Assembly (NCBI GenBank): GCA_002633005.1
Contig: NMRA01000200.1
Span: 406,527-470,526 of the forward strand
Source of the DNA: Phoronis australis
Lineage: Eukaryota > Phoronida > Phoronidae
Length of the DNA stretch: 64,000 nt
Direction: 5' to 3'
Position numbers and translations under genes: made by a program. The notes below the pieces were generated by a model. The model was not told where the DNA came from. It did no database searches and saw nothing but the letters and a program-made list of their open reading frames with translations. Positions 12,825 to 25,000 of the stretch are shown one piece after another (positions within the stretch are counted from its first letter, which is position 1; each line of letters opens with the position of its first letter).

Positions 12825-12890
12825 CTCGCTGGTTCCCTGCGTGCTTAGCCCAGTACCGCCCCATCTAGCGGCACGCAGGGAACCAGCGAG
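12825..12890 (-). mobile_element. 66-bp palindromic miniature element, copy 2
   Basis: Same 20-base inverted ends as the copy at 11358. The centre is in the opposite orientation and lacks five bases (GCTGA). It is flanked by AGATTATCCA at 12815-12824 and AGATTACCCA at 12891-12900, a 9-10 bp target duplication with one change. Two independent insertions with matching ends prove a real mobile unit. Confidence 0.9.
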
Positions 12891-13494
12891 AGATTACCCA
12901 TGGATCCCGACTCGACTGTCGACTTCATGTACGGTGCTGCTACCTGTCGGAGATGAAATCCGCAAAGGCCAGGTGGTGCACATGTGCCACTTGTGATGAC
13001 TGAGTGGCTGTAATCGCGTATGCGTGAACATATATTTGGGCAATCAGGTGAAACTTTTGTTCAGTATAAGGAATTTTTGTAATTACTGGCCTTATGATCA
13101 TTCATTTTCTCCTTTACCGTAACTTGTGTCAAAGAATCGGAGGAATTTTTGATTGGTCAAAAATTATTGTTTGGTGAATAAGATCGCCGATATTTGAAAA
13201 AAGATTAGTTGAATTTTACGTAATCTTATTAATATATAATTTGGTTAAGTGCAGTGCAAATTTTTATCCACATGAACGTGATTATTTGAGTGAACTTGTC
13301 GAGTTTCTTCATGTATTCCAAGTTCACGCATATGCGATCTTGAGATTAAGCAAGATTACAAGTTCACGCACAGCAGTGCGACATTTCTCAGGTTTTATCT
13401 CAGTGGCGGATTTACGATTTTATCCGCGGGGCTAAGTTTCGTTGTATATCGACGGCAGGTTATGTATGCTGATGAGGGTTATTTAAACTCTGAA

Positions 13495-13652
13495 CCATAG
13501 GCGGATCCAGGGGCTTACGGGGGTCCGGACCCCCCTTTTTCCCTTAGTTTTAGTGATATCAAATCTAGAATTTTCAAATTATTGACTTGGACCCCTTTTA
13601 AAAAATCCTTGATCCGACCCCCTTTTAAAAAATCCTGGATCCACCCCTGTGA
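13495..13652 (+). mobile_element. hAT-like miniature element or fragment
   Basis: Begins CATAGGCGGATCCAGGGG and ends with the inverse of a related end (CCTGGATCCACCCCTG), with a G/C-rich arm and an internal repeat of a ..CCCTTTTAAAAAATCC.. segment near the right end. The GGCGGATCCAGG type of end is common in hAT-class miniature elements of marine animals. No clean target duplication was found. A lone related end, CAGTGGCGGATTTACGA, lies at about 13392. Confidence 0.5.
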
Positions 13653-14429
13653 ACCTGTTCATCTTCCACTGAATACTAAGATTCTCTGAATCTACAATAA
13701 GTGTGAGTTCCTACCCTCATTGAATATTTCAATAAGATTGGAAAATATTAAAAATGATAATAAGTAATGTTCTGGTGCTCTCATAATTGATTCAATCACA
13801 TACCACTGCACAGTACGTCCCCTGTGACAGATAAAAAACAAGTTATTCAGATAAAACTCAGTGCTCTCCGTGTCACAAAATGGATCCACATTGGCAGGAG
13901 GGCGTTGTCCAATTAACTCGTCCTGCGGGCACACTTTGTATGAAGTTTTCTAACATGATTTAAATTTTTGATGGTTGACAAAGGTTACAAGTCTTTGTTT
14001 TGTTTCTGCGATTTGAGTAAATTTTCTTTAGTATTCTTTACTAGTCAAAACTAGAGTTTTGTGATGTAGATCCCGAATTAACAAATCAACGAAGGGTCTA
14101 TTCGTCGAGCTAGCCCTCGAACAGCCCTCTGATTACGTGTTTATAGGTTACGGGTTTGCGTGGTACAGAAGACCTTTGGATATAAAACCATTCTGCAACT
14201 TTAATTCGATGAATGTAAACATCTTCTATTTTTTAGGAAAGTGTTTGAATAAGGTGAAATTATGACCTGAGTGTGTCAAAACTCTTAGTCCTAAGTGAAT
14301 ATGGATTGTCATAATGACGCGTCATCCGAAGCAAAGGTATGTACGTACGTACTTGGGGGAACACAGTGCACAGGGTCTTTGGCATTTTAGCACAAGTCCT
14401 CACCCAGATCAAAAGCACTTTTAGGCTAT

Positions 14430-14512
14430 TCTCGCGTATAAGCCCACTTACTCGGGTATAAGCTCTCATACAATTTTTCTTTCGTAAGCCCACTTGCTCG
14501 AGTATAAGCTCG
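14430..14512 (+). repeat. Local repeat with TATAAGC motifs
   Basis: A segment with GTATAAGCCCACTTACTCG followed by GTATAAGCTC occurs about twice with differences (CGCGTATAAGCCC, then GTAAGCCCACTTGCTCGAG). It may be the end of a DNA transposon; no second end is identified. Confidence 0.35.
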
Positions 14513-15778
14513 TCTAGGAAGATGAGCGCAAAGAACGTGTATGCATGAACGTTTTTAAAGCCCATGGACTTGTGCACAAATGTGGTATTATACGTATGCC
14601 CCATCAACCTTTGTACGTCATGTCCTCAATTTGCACGAAGGCCATGTACTGGAACGGATGCTCTAATTGCATTACAGTCTGGGGAAATTTGAGTTTCCAT
14701 AGATAACATTTAAGTTTTTTTTGAAGTGCAATATCCTGCTGTGAAAAAATCATTCCAATTAAATACGAAGTGAGTGAGATATGCAGGTTGCAGGCCTGAA
14801 TGTATTTTCAATGACATTTGAAATTGGTCATCTTCTACGATTTTGCTGGCTCGAAATTTTGCTCGCTACCGACCAAACATGCACAGACAATGGCTACCTA
14901 AAAGGACACATTTTCCTGATTTTGCCATGCGTCAGGAGATCACCAAGAATAGGTTATATTATTACGCGCCTCCATATGTACAAGGTTTATCGTATCACCA
15001 CGTCGCCTTGAAGACGGAAGCCTACTTGTTTTGGTTAATCCGTTATAAACGTTTTCTACTCATTATATTGAACATGAATTTTATTAGATATATATCAGTG
15101 GTCACGAATGACCTCATGATAACTTTTATATTTTCGTTTTAGCCAAATGTCGCACTCGCGGCTGACGTCGGACTCGGTCATTACAGTTGTTTTCAACGAG
15201 ATCACTACATTGTCTTTGTGTTACTCGCAATTTTATAATACCAAAACGTAATAAACGCAGTTTTTGTATAGATTTCTAATTTTTGTAATCGACATTTTCT
15301 AATATGATTAACTTCGTCTACATTTGGTTACTCCGCGGCACGACAGTTTCCGAGAGTTGACTGACGCCCGTTATTCAATGTCCCCGGCTACTGTGGTTCA
15401 CTCGAAATTAGTTAATTCATGGAAGGACCAAGGGCAGGCAGTTTCATCACGTTCTTTGAGCTATTACTCATGCCGACAAAAACAAATCGGCCGAAATTAA
15501 ATTAAATTATTGTCACTGACTGTAATTCCTGCGTCATGTTTCTTCAATGCTTGAGAAGTTTGATTGGCGTAACTTGTCCCTCATCCAACAACTGATAAAC
15601 CGGTCCAAAGTTATGAGAATTTTAAGGATTCTAATTAACAAAATCTCTGGTGTAATAGTCAGTTTATTCCTATGAAATGCCCCAAGGAATTGACTGGAGA
15701 GGGTCCGAGGCAACAAACTACCGAGAAACTTTTAGCGTCTGACCTTTGACACGCGGAAATTCTTAGCCTCGTTGTAGG
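14513..15778. other. Non-coding DNA upstream of the gene
   Basis: No supported coding region or repeat; short frames at 14781-15142 have no domain signal and no compatible splice to exon 2. Confidence 0.35.
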
Positions 15779-15992
15779 CGTATTTATATTTGAGAGCACG
15801 CACTCGTGGGTTAGTTGAAAGACGACAACCAGTGTCGAAGGTTGTTTGAGGAAGAGTCTGAGATGATCTGATTGCGCGCCTAGTTGGATACAATTGAAAT
15901 AACTAAGATCGCCCGCGGGTCGATCTTTTAATTAATCTGTAGGCCATTTAATTTACTTTACTGGAAACATTGTTAGAAATTTTACGTGTAAA
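15779..15992 (+). promoter_or_regulatory. Possible promoter and 5' UTR of the MEGF6-like gene
   Basis: About 210 bases upstream of the start codon lies a TATA-like stretch (TATTTATATTTG, about 15780). An in-frame stop at 15933 and no ATG in frame between it and 15993 are compatible with a 5' UTR. No transcription start can be proven; an upstream untranslated exon is equally possible. Confidence 0.2.
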
Positions 15993-16084
15993 ATGAATGT
16001 CAACGTTCTATTTTATTCAACTTTAATATGTTTCGGAGCTTTTATGAAGTTTGCTGCATCACAGTTTGGTCTACAGGCAGGAAT
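15993..16084 (+). CDS. MEGF6: Exon 1: start codon and signal peptide
   Basis: The ATG at 15993 opens a 30-residue hydrophobic leader (core [13 protein letters not shown], followed by an AAS that would suit signal peptidase) and then Q-A-G before a GTAAGT donor at 16085. The exon ends two bases into a codon, exactly what exon 2 needs; the split codon gives Met and the joined text reads QAGM-PNVC, as expected just before an EMI domain. An in-frame TAA at 15933 with no ATG between supports this start. The antisense open frame across this stretch is a shadow. Confidence 0.85.
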
Positions 16085-19000
16085 GTAAGTACATTTAATA
16101 ACATTGTTTAGTCTCTGGTTCATCAACTCTCGTTGCTTACGATACGTCTGATACATTATTTGTTCTTCAGGATCACTTACCTGACGAACTGATGGCAAGT
16201 CATCTGCAGTATTACGTAACATGCTTTAATACTGTGTGTATTTTCAAGCTGACTGTTAACACTTTCGTGATAAGTTTAAGTGCTTCAATTACAAAACCAT
16301 TACTCTCATCGACCTCTGGCTGAACAGGCATTTCTTACAGTCAAAGAATGTTGTAAATATGATACCTTTTTATTCACCCTGTTCACGACTTGTTTATTGA
16401 AATGAACTGGGCTGATACTGGCAGGCCCCTTCACTGAATTTGCGTAGTAAACTTGTGTGAACAATTAGGAACACTAGAGTTTATTGACTGAAGTGTTACT
16501 GAAATAACATACAGAAAAACAAAAATTGAGAACCGCACTGTAACAAGATTTGACAAAACATCTTGGGGGTTTCAAGACATTGATGACAAATTTATCACAT
16601 TTATTTATATTACAATTTACAATACTTTACTAATTGTAAATAATTGAAAAACGAGGTTATGAAAATAAGATATACTACTGGAATCAAGTTGGCCTTTGCG
16701 CAAAAGTAAATAGGTAACACAATGCAAAAAAGGTTGATCTTTTTGAACTCGGGATGTACCAGCGAACTGTGAATGTGACAAAGACTCAGCTTGAACAAAA
16801 CAGGCCTAGTTGAGTAGCTTTCAAGTGTTTGTCATACATTTGTGTTATATTGTTTGTTCAATATTTCACAAGTTGTATTGCTTGTATTGCAAATAATAAT
16901 CACTCACCAAGAGTCTCAGGTAAATAATACATGTGCTGAAATGAATTCCAAGTGGCTATTTCATTTACATATTGAGCAGTCTGTGTTTGGTCTGTCATTA
17001 AAGGACCTATTTCATTGACAAACGCAAGCAAAATTAGCAAAATTCTGTCAGTGGATTATATGTTTCAAAGAGTTTCTGGCCTTTAATCAATATTTTTATC
17101 TCAAGAAACAAGTCTCTTGAATGAACTTGTATGAAACGACCCAGACATTTAGGACTTATTCAAATTTATTTTTTAAATGAGCAATGGGAATGTTCTGTTT
17201 CCTATTCTGACAATGTTGTTCAGTAAATATCATGTGAGAGGGAGAGCGTATCTGTGTTGTTTGGTGTGTTACCTTGTGAAATATTGCATTCTTTAGAAAG
17301 TTCATACAGCCTACTGGTTGTTAAATGATCTATAGGTTCTTCTAATGTTGTTTCATTCAATATTAGTTTATTGTTGTTGACTAGAGAAGCTGGTCTCAAT
17401 AAAACTCTCGTTAAACTTAACTTTATGTAATCAGATTTGAAATGAAGACCTGCTGAAGTGTTTCTTGTGGGAAAAGCAGTGTTTACTGAGTGATTTGTAG
17501 TGACAAGATTTTCCCATTTACCCTGTTTAAAACGTAATGTTTGTTAAAACTCAATGTGCCAGCACAGGGCTTCTGTCTGTGGTTCAGAATTCACTTCTTT
17601 TGTATTTCTCTGATTTTAAAGATTATTCACCTGTTTGAAGTTTGACTAAAGCAATTTGTATTTAAGATCAAATGTCTATAGTTCAGGCTTGAATTTTGTG
17701 GAGTTGTGTATCAAAAGGAATTTGATATAAAGAAAATGCTTCTATAATACATATCAGATCAGATCATTATTAATTCATATGAAAAACACTGTTCAAGACT
17801 TGCATCATGGTGAACTCCAAACAGTTGTATTAAATTCACGAATCCCTATAACAGCCAAGATAAATATCTTACTCACTGTTTCTTATATTTTTTTCACAGG
17901 CCCAATGTGTGCCCGTATCAAGATGTGGAAATGGTTAGCGCTGATAAACCATGTCGCCGGGCGTATACACGAATGGTGAAAGTGTGGAGACCCAACTGTG
18001 GTTATATGGGCAACTGGTGTGTGGGATATGAGCGCAGGTAAACAAACACAAAGTGTAACACAAAATAGTGTGTGGGCAATGAGCCCAGGTAAACACAAGG
18101 TGTAACGCAAACTGACGGGGAAAGTAATTAATTTGAAGCAAGTGCTCTGATCCTGAAATGTCCGATGTTGAATTTGTGACATGGTTTTGAGGCTATTGGA
18201 ATGTGGCATAAATGTTCTGTCCTGTCCACTATTACAGTTATTAGTGTTTATTTCTAATTAGAGTGACTAGCCCCACAGGAGTTCAGGTGTTTATTAAGCC
18301 AATTGAAAGATTGTCACACCTGCTGGTTTTAATCAGAAGTGACAGCCTTGTGGAATGAGTGAGAGTCAAGTGATGAAAAAAAAAAAATTATTTTTCAACT
18401 TGAGGTTACTTACAGAATCCAGCTTTATAGTATTTCCATTTCTGGATTGGTGATCAGATGGAAATATAAGGATTGACTAAGTGTTCAAAAATGCTGCATA
18501 TCTATGGTTACTATGGTTTGGTGAATATAATAGTCATTTTTTGTGAAATAATTTTTGTTATCAAAAAGGGAATTTCTTTGAGTAGAATTTTCCAGTGAGT
18601 GCACATAATTGGATTGCGTGTTTTTATACGCAATAACATTAAGTTAAATTGTAATGCACATGAAAGACAATCGATCACTAATTATTATCTGTGATATTCC
18701 TGTGTTATGTGAGTACTCATAAGAACTCTGCTCAAGTTATCGGCCAGAACAAGTTGGTTACAAAAGTGTCAGTGTGATCCTAGCCTTGATTTCTAGCTGA
18801 CTTGTGGACACATCTTAACCAGTCATCTTGAATTACCCACCATAATGCCCTTTTTGTGAATTCGCTGAGGCAAATGTCAATTGTTAGTTTTAATCAGGAC
18901 ATTATTGCTAAGCAAACTTCATGGAGCTAGCTGTTGTCCGGAGCGAGGTTGCTGATCTCTGTGTTTTTGATGTGTGATTATCTGAACTAGAAAAAAACGT

Positions 19001-22000
19001 GCTCTCTATTGGCAACACGCCTGCCAGCGGTGGCCCAGTCTGGTTTTCATTATTTCAGGCAGGAAAGTGTTATCTTCCACCATTCATGAGGATGGCATGG
19101 ACATTGGGAACAAGCCCAAGAATTTTATTCAAGATGCTTAGTTATGCTTGCCTATACTCGAATATTTTTCTGTGAAAAGATTTAAAGGAGAATGCCACCC
19201 CAAAAAACAACCTATTTTGTATCAGTTTAGATCCAGTAGTTCCACTCGATAACAGCATGTACAGCTCTTTTACCTGACACCTGATGGCAGACGGAGGTGT
19301 TGAAATTAACCAATGACGTCAGAGGTTCGAATGCAGTCTGTTCAGCACTTAACACTCTTACTGGTGTCAGGTTATCGCTTGAATTCATCGTTTTACTCCA
19401 ATAAATCATTAAAATTACAAATACATTGAGTTATTGAACAAACGTGTTACTGTATTTTGCTGTTACGGATTTTTAGGTATTTTAAGGTATCATAGCCTAC
19501 AAAGTTCAGTAAGCCAATTTACCAAGGTTAGTCGCGGGTGTTTGGGGGTAAATAAAAAAAATTCAAATTATTCATCCGTGAAATACAGACAGGAGAACAT
19601 AGTTGTGTGCTGTAATTTTAGACTTGCGATTTTTTTCAATTCTAAACACACAAAACGCTTGCTATCCAGGCCACTGGCTCGGAACCCAATCAGGCCCATC
19701 GCAGCCGGACTGAAGACACCACGAACATAAACCAGCCAAATTTGGAAACTAAGCTTCCAGTCATGTAAAGACTATACTATTGAGCCAAAGAAAAAATGTG
19801 CGCATGATTATTTTGTGAATTAGCTGCGAAACTGCTAATCTACTTACTACCTCTTTGGGGGCGGCGAAGTCGGGTTACTGGTCCACAGAGCTGTCAAGTC
19901 AAAAGTTGTACAGTAACAATGATTCGAATAATGTATAAGAATATCTAAATAAAGATTCCCCTAACATCTGACCACAGGATATAAAATCAACTTTCTGTCA
20001 GCAAACACTGAATTAGCGATGTGCTTGCACGGCATCGGTGCCAGGTCAATTCTGTAGTTTATTGCATCTTAAGCCGGTAACGCAATGATTTATTCATTGC
20101 TCACTTCTCGAAACATTTGCACTCACGAATGCTCCAAGGCATCACAAATTGTATCTGAGACAGACTTTTTCGGTTTTACATAACCATTTGTTAGGGTGAG
20201 AATAATTCATGTAACAGAGCAAGTCTCCACTGAACCTCAAAATATGTATTTTCTCTCATCAGGCATTCGTTTCAGTTCAATTTGCACATGATAACATCAA
20301 CTTTCCATGAAAGCAAAAGAAGGAAACACCCTTCTCCTAAGCCAGTCGCTAGCGAAGTGCCCGACACATACAGTCGCGCCCACATGCCCACGTAACAAAG
20401 GCGAACTGAGACGCAACAAAGACATTAGCATAAGAATAAGTGAACATTTGCAACTAAATAAGAATAACAATAAGCGTAAAGTTACGAACGTCCCGTCACA
20501 TTCATATTGTAACAGAAGGCACAATATTAAATGGGCTCTCGAGGAAATCGAAGAAACGACATACCCGCTTTCCTCGCTGCTTCATAGTTCGCACAAGCGG
20601 GAACGATACACCACACCATAGCGGCACTCACTCTGTAGAAGAACCACTGACGTCGCTGCGTTGTTTCTCACCTTCCTCACAGGTTACCGCGACACCTCTC
20701 GGCGAGGTAAGATCGACCGTATACAAGGTGATGTGGATATAGACCGACGGTAAAAAAGACTAATTAAATCGGGTGGCATTCTCCTATAATGTGTGTCAGA
20801 TTATTAAGGTGTGTTGCTCTTTTCAATATAAACTCTTGCGGGTCATTGTTTTGTCTTTCCATGCTGGAAACTTGGAAGTACCTAGAGCAAATTGACCTAT
20901 CGCAAGCTCCGCCCCCTTGCGTAATGTTGACTAACAAACAAAAAGTTTTACCTGGCAACATGTTGTTTGTCAGGTAAAATGGCGGCTTGGAAACAAAGGT
21001 GTGTCAATAATCATGCGTTCTAAATGGTCAGTTAAGCCGTCACTCAAAATCCTGGCGATAGGTCAATTGCTGGCTTTCTTAAAACTGGTGGATTTGTGCT
21101 AGTAGATTTCAGGAATTTGGTGGTTTGTATAGTCATGCATTTCACTAGTACTTACTATTTGCACTTTTATTGGTGTGGGTCTCTTCAATGAAATCTGTCT
21201 GTGATCTTCATAATTATGGTGAAATCTCACCAATTTAAAATAACAAGTAAAAATAGTTGACAAAATTGACCAAAAACTTGCCCAAACCTGTTCAAAAGTT
21301 TGTCGGCTGGTAGCTGTGGTACAAAACAACCCTATTTACACCACAAAGTACAGAGGTTTGGAGTCAATGCAAAATGACTTTGGAGAGATATTATCATCTA
21401 GGAAGCTTGTTATGTCCACCAGCCTATGTTAATGAGTCACACAGTGCAGAGTGTAGGTGCCACCTACATTCCTTGCACAGTAGACAGTGACCCATCCCTC
21501 ACAGTGTTCCCCAACTTCCCCTATTGTCTGACTGATAACTGATGAGGTCTTGTTATACCATACCTCTCAGCAGGGTACCAATGAATCATCACACTTCAAT
21601 GTAAACCTCCTCAACATACTGCTATGTCTTCCAACCAGGTTTGTTCACTTCCCTGGTTTTTGGTTATGTAGGGCCCCAGAAAAACATTGGAAGTGTTTAG
21701 TATCATATCTCAGGCATGGGTGTTTGAATTCATGTGACACTTTCAGATACAATACTTTGTGCACTGTTTTACAAAATGCTCTTAGGAATTATTTTTAAAG
21801 TGTTCCTTTTATGCATGAATGTGTATCAAAATTAGGACTTTTATGATTTTTATGGAAAAGGTCAAAAGTTGTATAAACTAAAACGAAATGATTATTTAGA
21901 AAACTGTATCAGCGTTTTTAAAATTTCATCTTGAACATTTTTATCAAATCTCTCTTTATGTTACTGATACTGTTGTTTTGCTAACAATGTACCTTTTTTT

Positions 22001-25000
22001 TGGCTAAATTTTACTGAAAAGTCATGGTCACATCACCCAATCAGTGCCAGCTTGATCAAAAGTCAAGAATCAAGTAAATTCTGCAGGCTTCAATTCTGCT
22101 TTCATAAAATATATACTTTTATTGCTTTGAATTCTATAGTTTTGTAGATTCTTGTCGATAAGGAAGTACATAACCTTAACAAGTATTCCACTTTGTGGTA
22201 GCTCATGTCTTCAGCTGTGTATCATATAATTTACCTTGTCACGTTTAGTCAAATGGTTCCAACACTTTGCTTTCAGAACATTTTACTACACTACATACAA
22301 ACGGGTTCAGCAGCCCCGATACACCACAAAGTATAAGTGTTGCAATGGTTGGAGTCAGATGCAAAATGACGGAGTTCCTGGTAGTCAAGGGGGCTGTCTA
22401 CAGAGTAAGTATGTCAAACTCACCATTGACAGGTTCTAACACTTTCATTCAGATAGCAACATAGCAAGATGTGCAGTACAAAAAGTCTCCTGCTGTTTTG
22501 CTCAAAAGGATTTCCAAACTTTTCACTTTTCATTTTTCCAGTAGCTGCCTCCCAGGTTTCTGGTAATCAAAATTTTACTAAGTATTGTTTTGTGGCAGCT
22601 TATGTATATATGCACGGATTTGATGTTATGCGTTTGTCCAAAGAAAATTGTTGGTGAAATGGTCCACACATAGGCAGAAGAACCTAAGTTTTGCCTACAA
22701 TAGCAGGTGGCTCTCCTGTGTGCTGTGTGTATGCATGTATTCAAAACATAGTATTTTTCTATTCTTATAGTACGTTTCATTTAAATAATAAGGAATAAAT
22801 TGAGTATACTAGCAACGCGTGCCATTTTATAATGGATAAGTCAAGTTGACTCGCCTATTAATATTGCAAAAATTTGCTTGTTAGTTTTATTCAAGTGATT
22901 TACATATAGGCACTTGTGCCTAGTGCTAGATGTAGGAGCAGTATCATGTATAGGTCTCCACGCCTAAGTACACGCATATAAGGTATGAAGAATAAATCGT
23001 GCTTGAATCGAGCAGTGTTTCGAAATGTCAAAAAATTTTATGCAACAAAATCCTTTTTTCTGTTGTATCTTGGACTAAGTAGGAAAGGTATTTGTATAGT
23101 GTTGCTTTAACCTAAATCTCATTCTCTGACATAGGGAAGCATATTTACTGTCAGACGGTAGCCTTCACCCCCCAACTGTTAATTCAAACCACTACCTTGG
23201 CTGAAACCTTATACACAGGTAGAATATCATCTGCAAATTGAGGTATCCTGAAAACTGCAGTGATGTATTTCTGAAGATCTTTTAGTTAAGCTATGCTTTT
23301 TCTTAGGATGCTGTTGTTGATATCCAGTTTTCTAACCGCCTGACCTGTACAACAGAGGTTGACGACTCCGTCACCAAAGCCCATGATATCCTCTTACTTT
23401 ACATGTATAAAAACATCAGCGGCAGAAAAAATTTCCTTCCTTTAGTGACTTCCTGTCTGAGTCATTTATTTACACAGCAGCAGCATTCAACAAGTAGCTG
23501 GTGTAATGGACTGGCAAATTCCTTTGTTAATAGGAAGCTTAATAGGAAACTCCTTTAATAATTAAGTGTGAACCTGTAATGTAACCCTGTTGAAGTTTTT
23601 GCATGTTGTCGAAAGTTTAGGTGTACAGTTAAGCATACACAACAACAAAAATTAATTTAAGTGATACAAGATTTCAAAGAATTCTTATCATTTTCTCATG
23701 GTTAAGTGAAGTATTTGTTGTTGAAATTAATTTTAAATTACATTTATTTCTCAGTGATTTATAAAGGTTGTCTACCTGTCCATCATAAGAGTGCCATCTG
23801 AGTGATGAATGACTAGCGCATAATTGAAGTCTTCTTTCCATCACTCCCCTGATGCAACCCTTGTAAACGTTCAATTAAATCAGTTGGAATCAAACTCCCC
23901 TACCTGGCCTGTTTATTTGTTAGTCTATGTGTAAGTCAACAGTATGTTGATATATCTTGTTAAAACCAGACATTCTTTGATATCAAATGACCCCCGCCTG
24001 CAGGCATTTCTGACTTTTGTGTTCAAGCTGAACAATAGAGGGGTGGCCCAGTGCCAGAGGTGTCCCAATCTAGTGCTATGAGATGGTTTTGATTGGCATA
24101 ATTTCATTCAGCTGACTGGTGCCAGTGAGGATGGTTCAACCAGGAATTTTACAATGAAAGCTTTGGAGAGGACTCCTAGCTGACAACTCTCTCAAAATCT
24201 GACATGTTTGGCTGGTGTTGTGCAGAATATGTAAATGCCTTTAATAAAACTCATTTTCTATTTAGAAGATTTCCAGGATCGTTTGTGCGTAGTTCGTACT
24301 TTTTGTAGCCTTTCTAGTCGTCTGGGCTATATTAACTCAATCATGTCCCAAACCACTGTTTTGTAACCCTGGAAACCTTTTTGTTTATGTTTTTATTTGC
24401 CTTGAGAGGCTATTGTGACAGCCTTGTGTGATTCATTAACATTTTTGATTAATTAACATTTTGTGAGTTTCTTTCAAGTGGGCTAACTATGCCCCAACCA
24501 TGAAATATCTTCTAGAGCTTTATTGGTAACAGTGTTCTGTATTGTTATGTGAGCCAGTCACATGGTACTGTGATGTAGATCCATAGAGCAGAGGTTATTC
24601 ACCATCATGGAATACTTGCAATCTATTTGCTGTTGCTATTAGGCGGAATTGTTCAACACTATTACCTCTTACTGTCAACATTTACTGACCCTTTTGTTAA
24701 CTTACCAGTTAAATATGCTACACTGTTTGTTTGTATCAGTACAGTCATGGACATGTAATACAAGTCCATGGTACAGCTTTAAGTATTGGCAAGCCTTTCA
24801 TTAAAGCTATCTCCATAACCTTTATTCAGGACATGCGTTACCAAATTGGGCTCCATCTCATACACAGTGTATTGTCACCCATATTATATCCAGTGAGTTT
24901 TAAGTGCCGTTTACACTACACAAGGTGACACCGATCAGCTGACACGGAACGAGATGTTTTAGCGCAAGTATGTATTTAAACAAGACTGACCTGTAGCAAA

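Larger units (their letters stand above)
18114..22276 (+). other. Rest of intron 2
   Basis: About 4.2 kb of AT-rich sequence holding the inverted-repeat element at 20885, a repeat end at 21222 and the exon-like relic at 21338. No other coding evidence. Confidence 0.6.

Noticed and set aside
16013-16222. Antisense open frame of 69 residues
   Set aside because: It overlaps exon 1 of the MEGF6-like gene on the other strand and has no domain; exon 1 is supported by signal peptide, donor site and phase.
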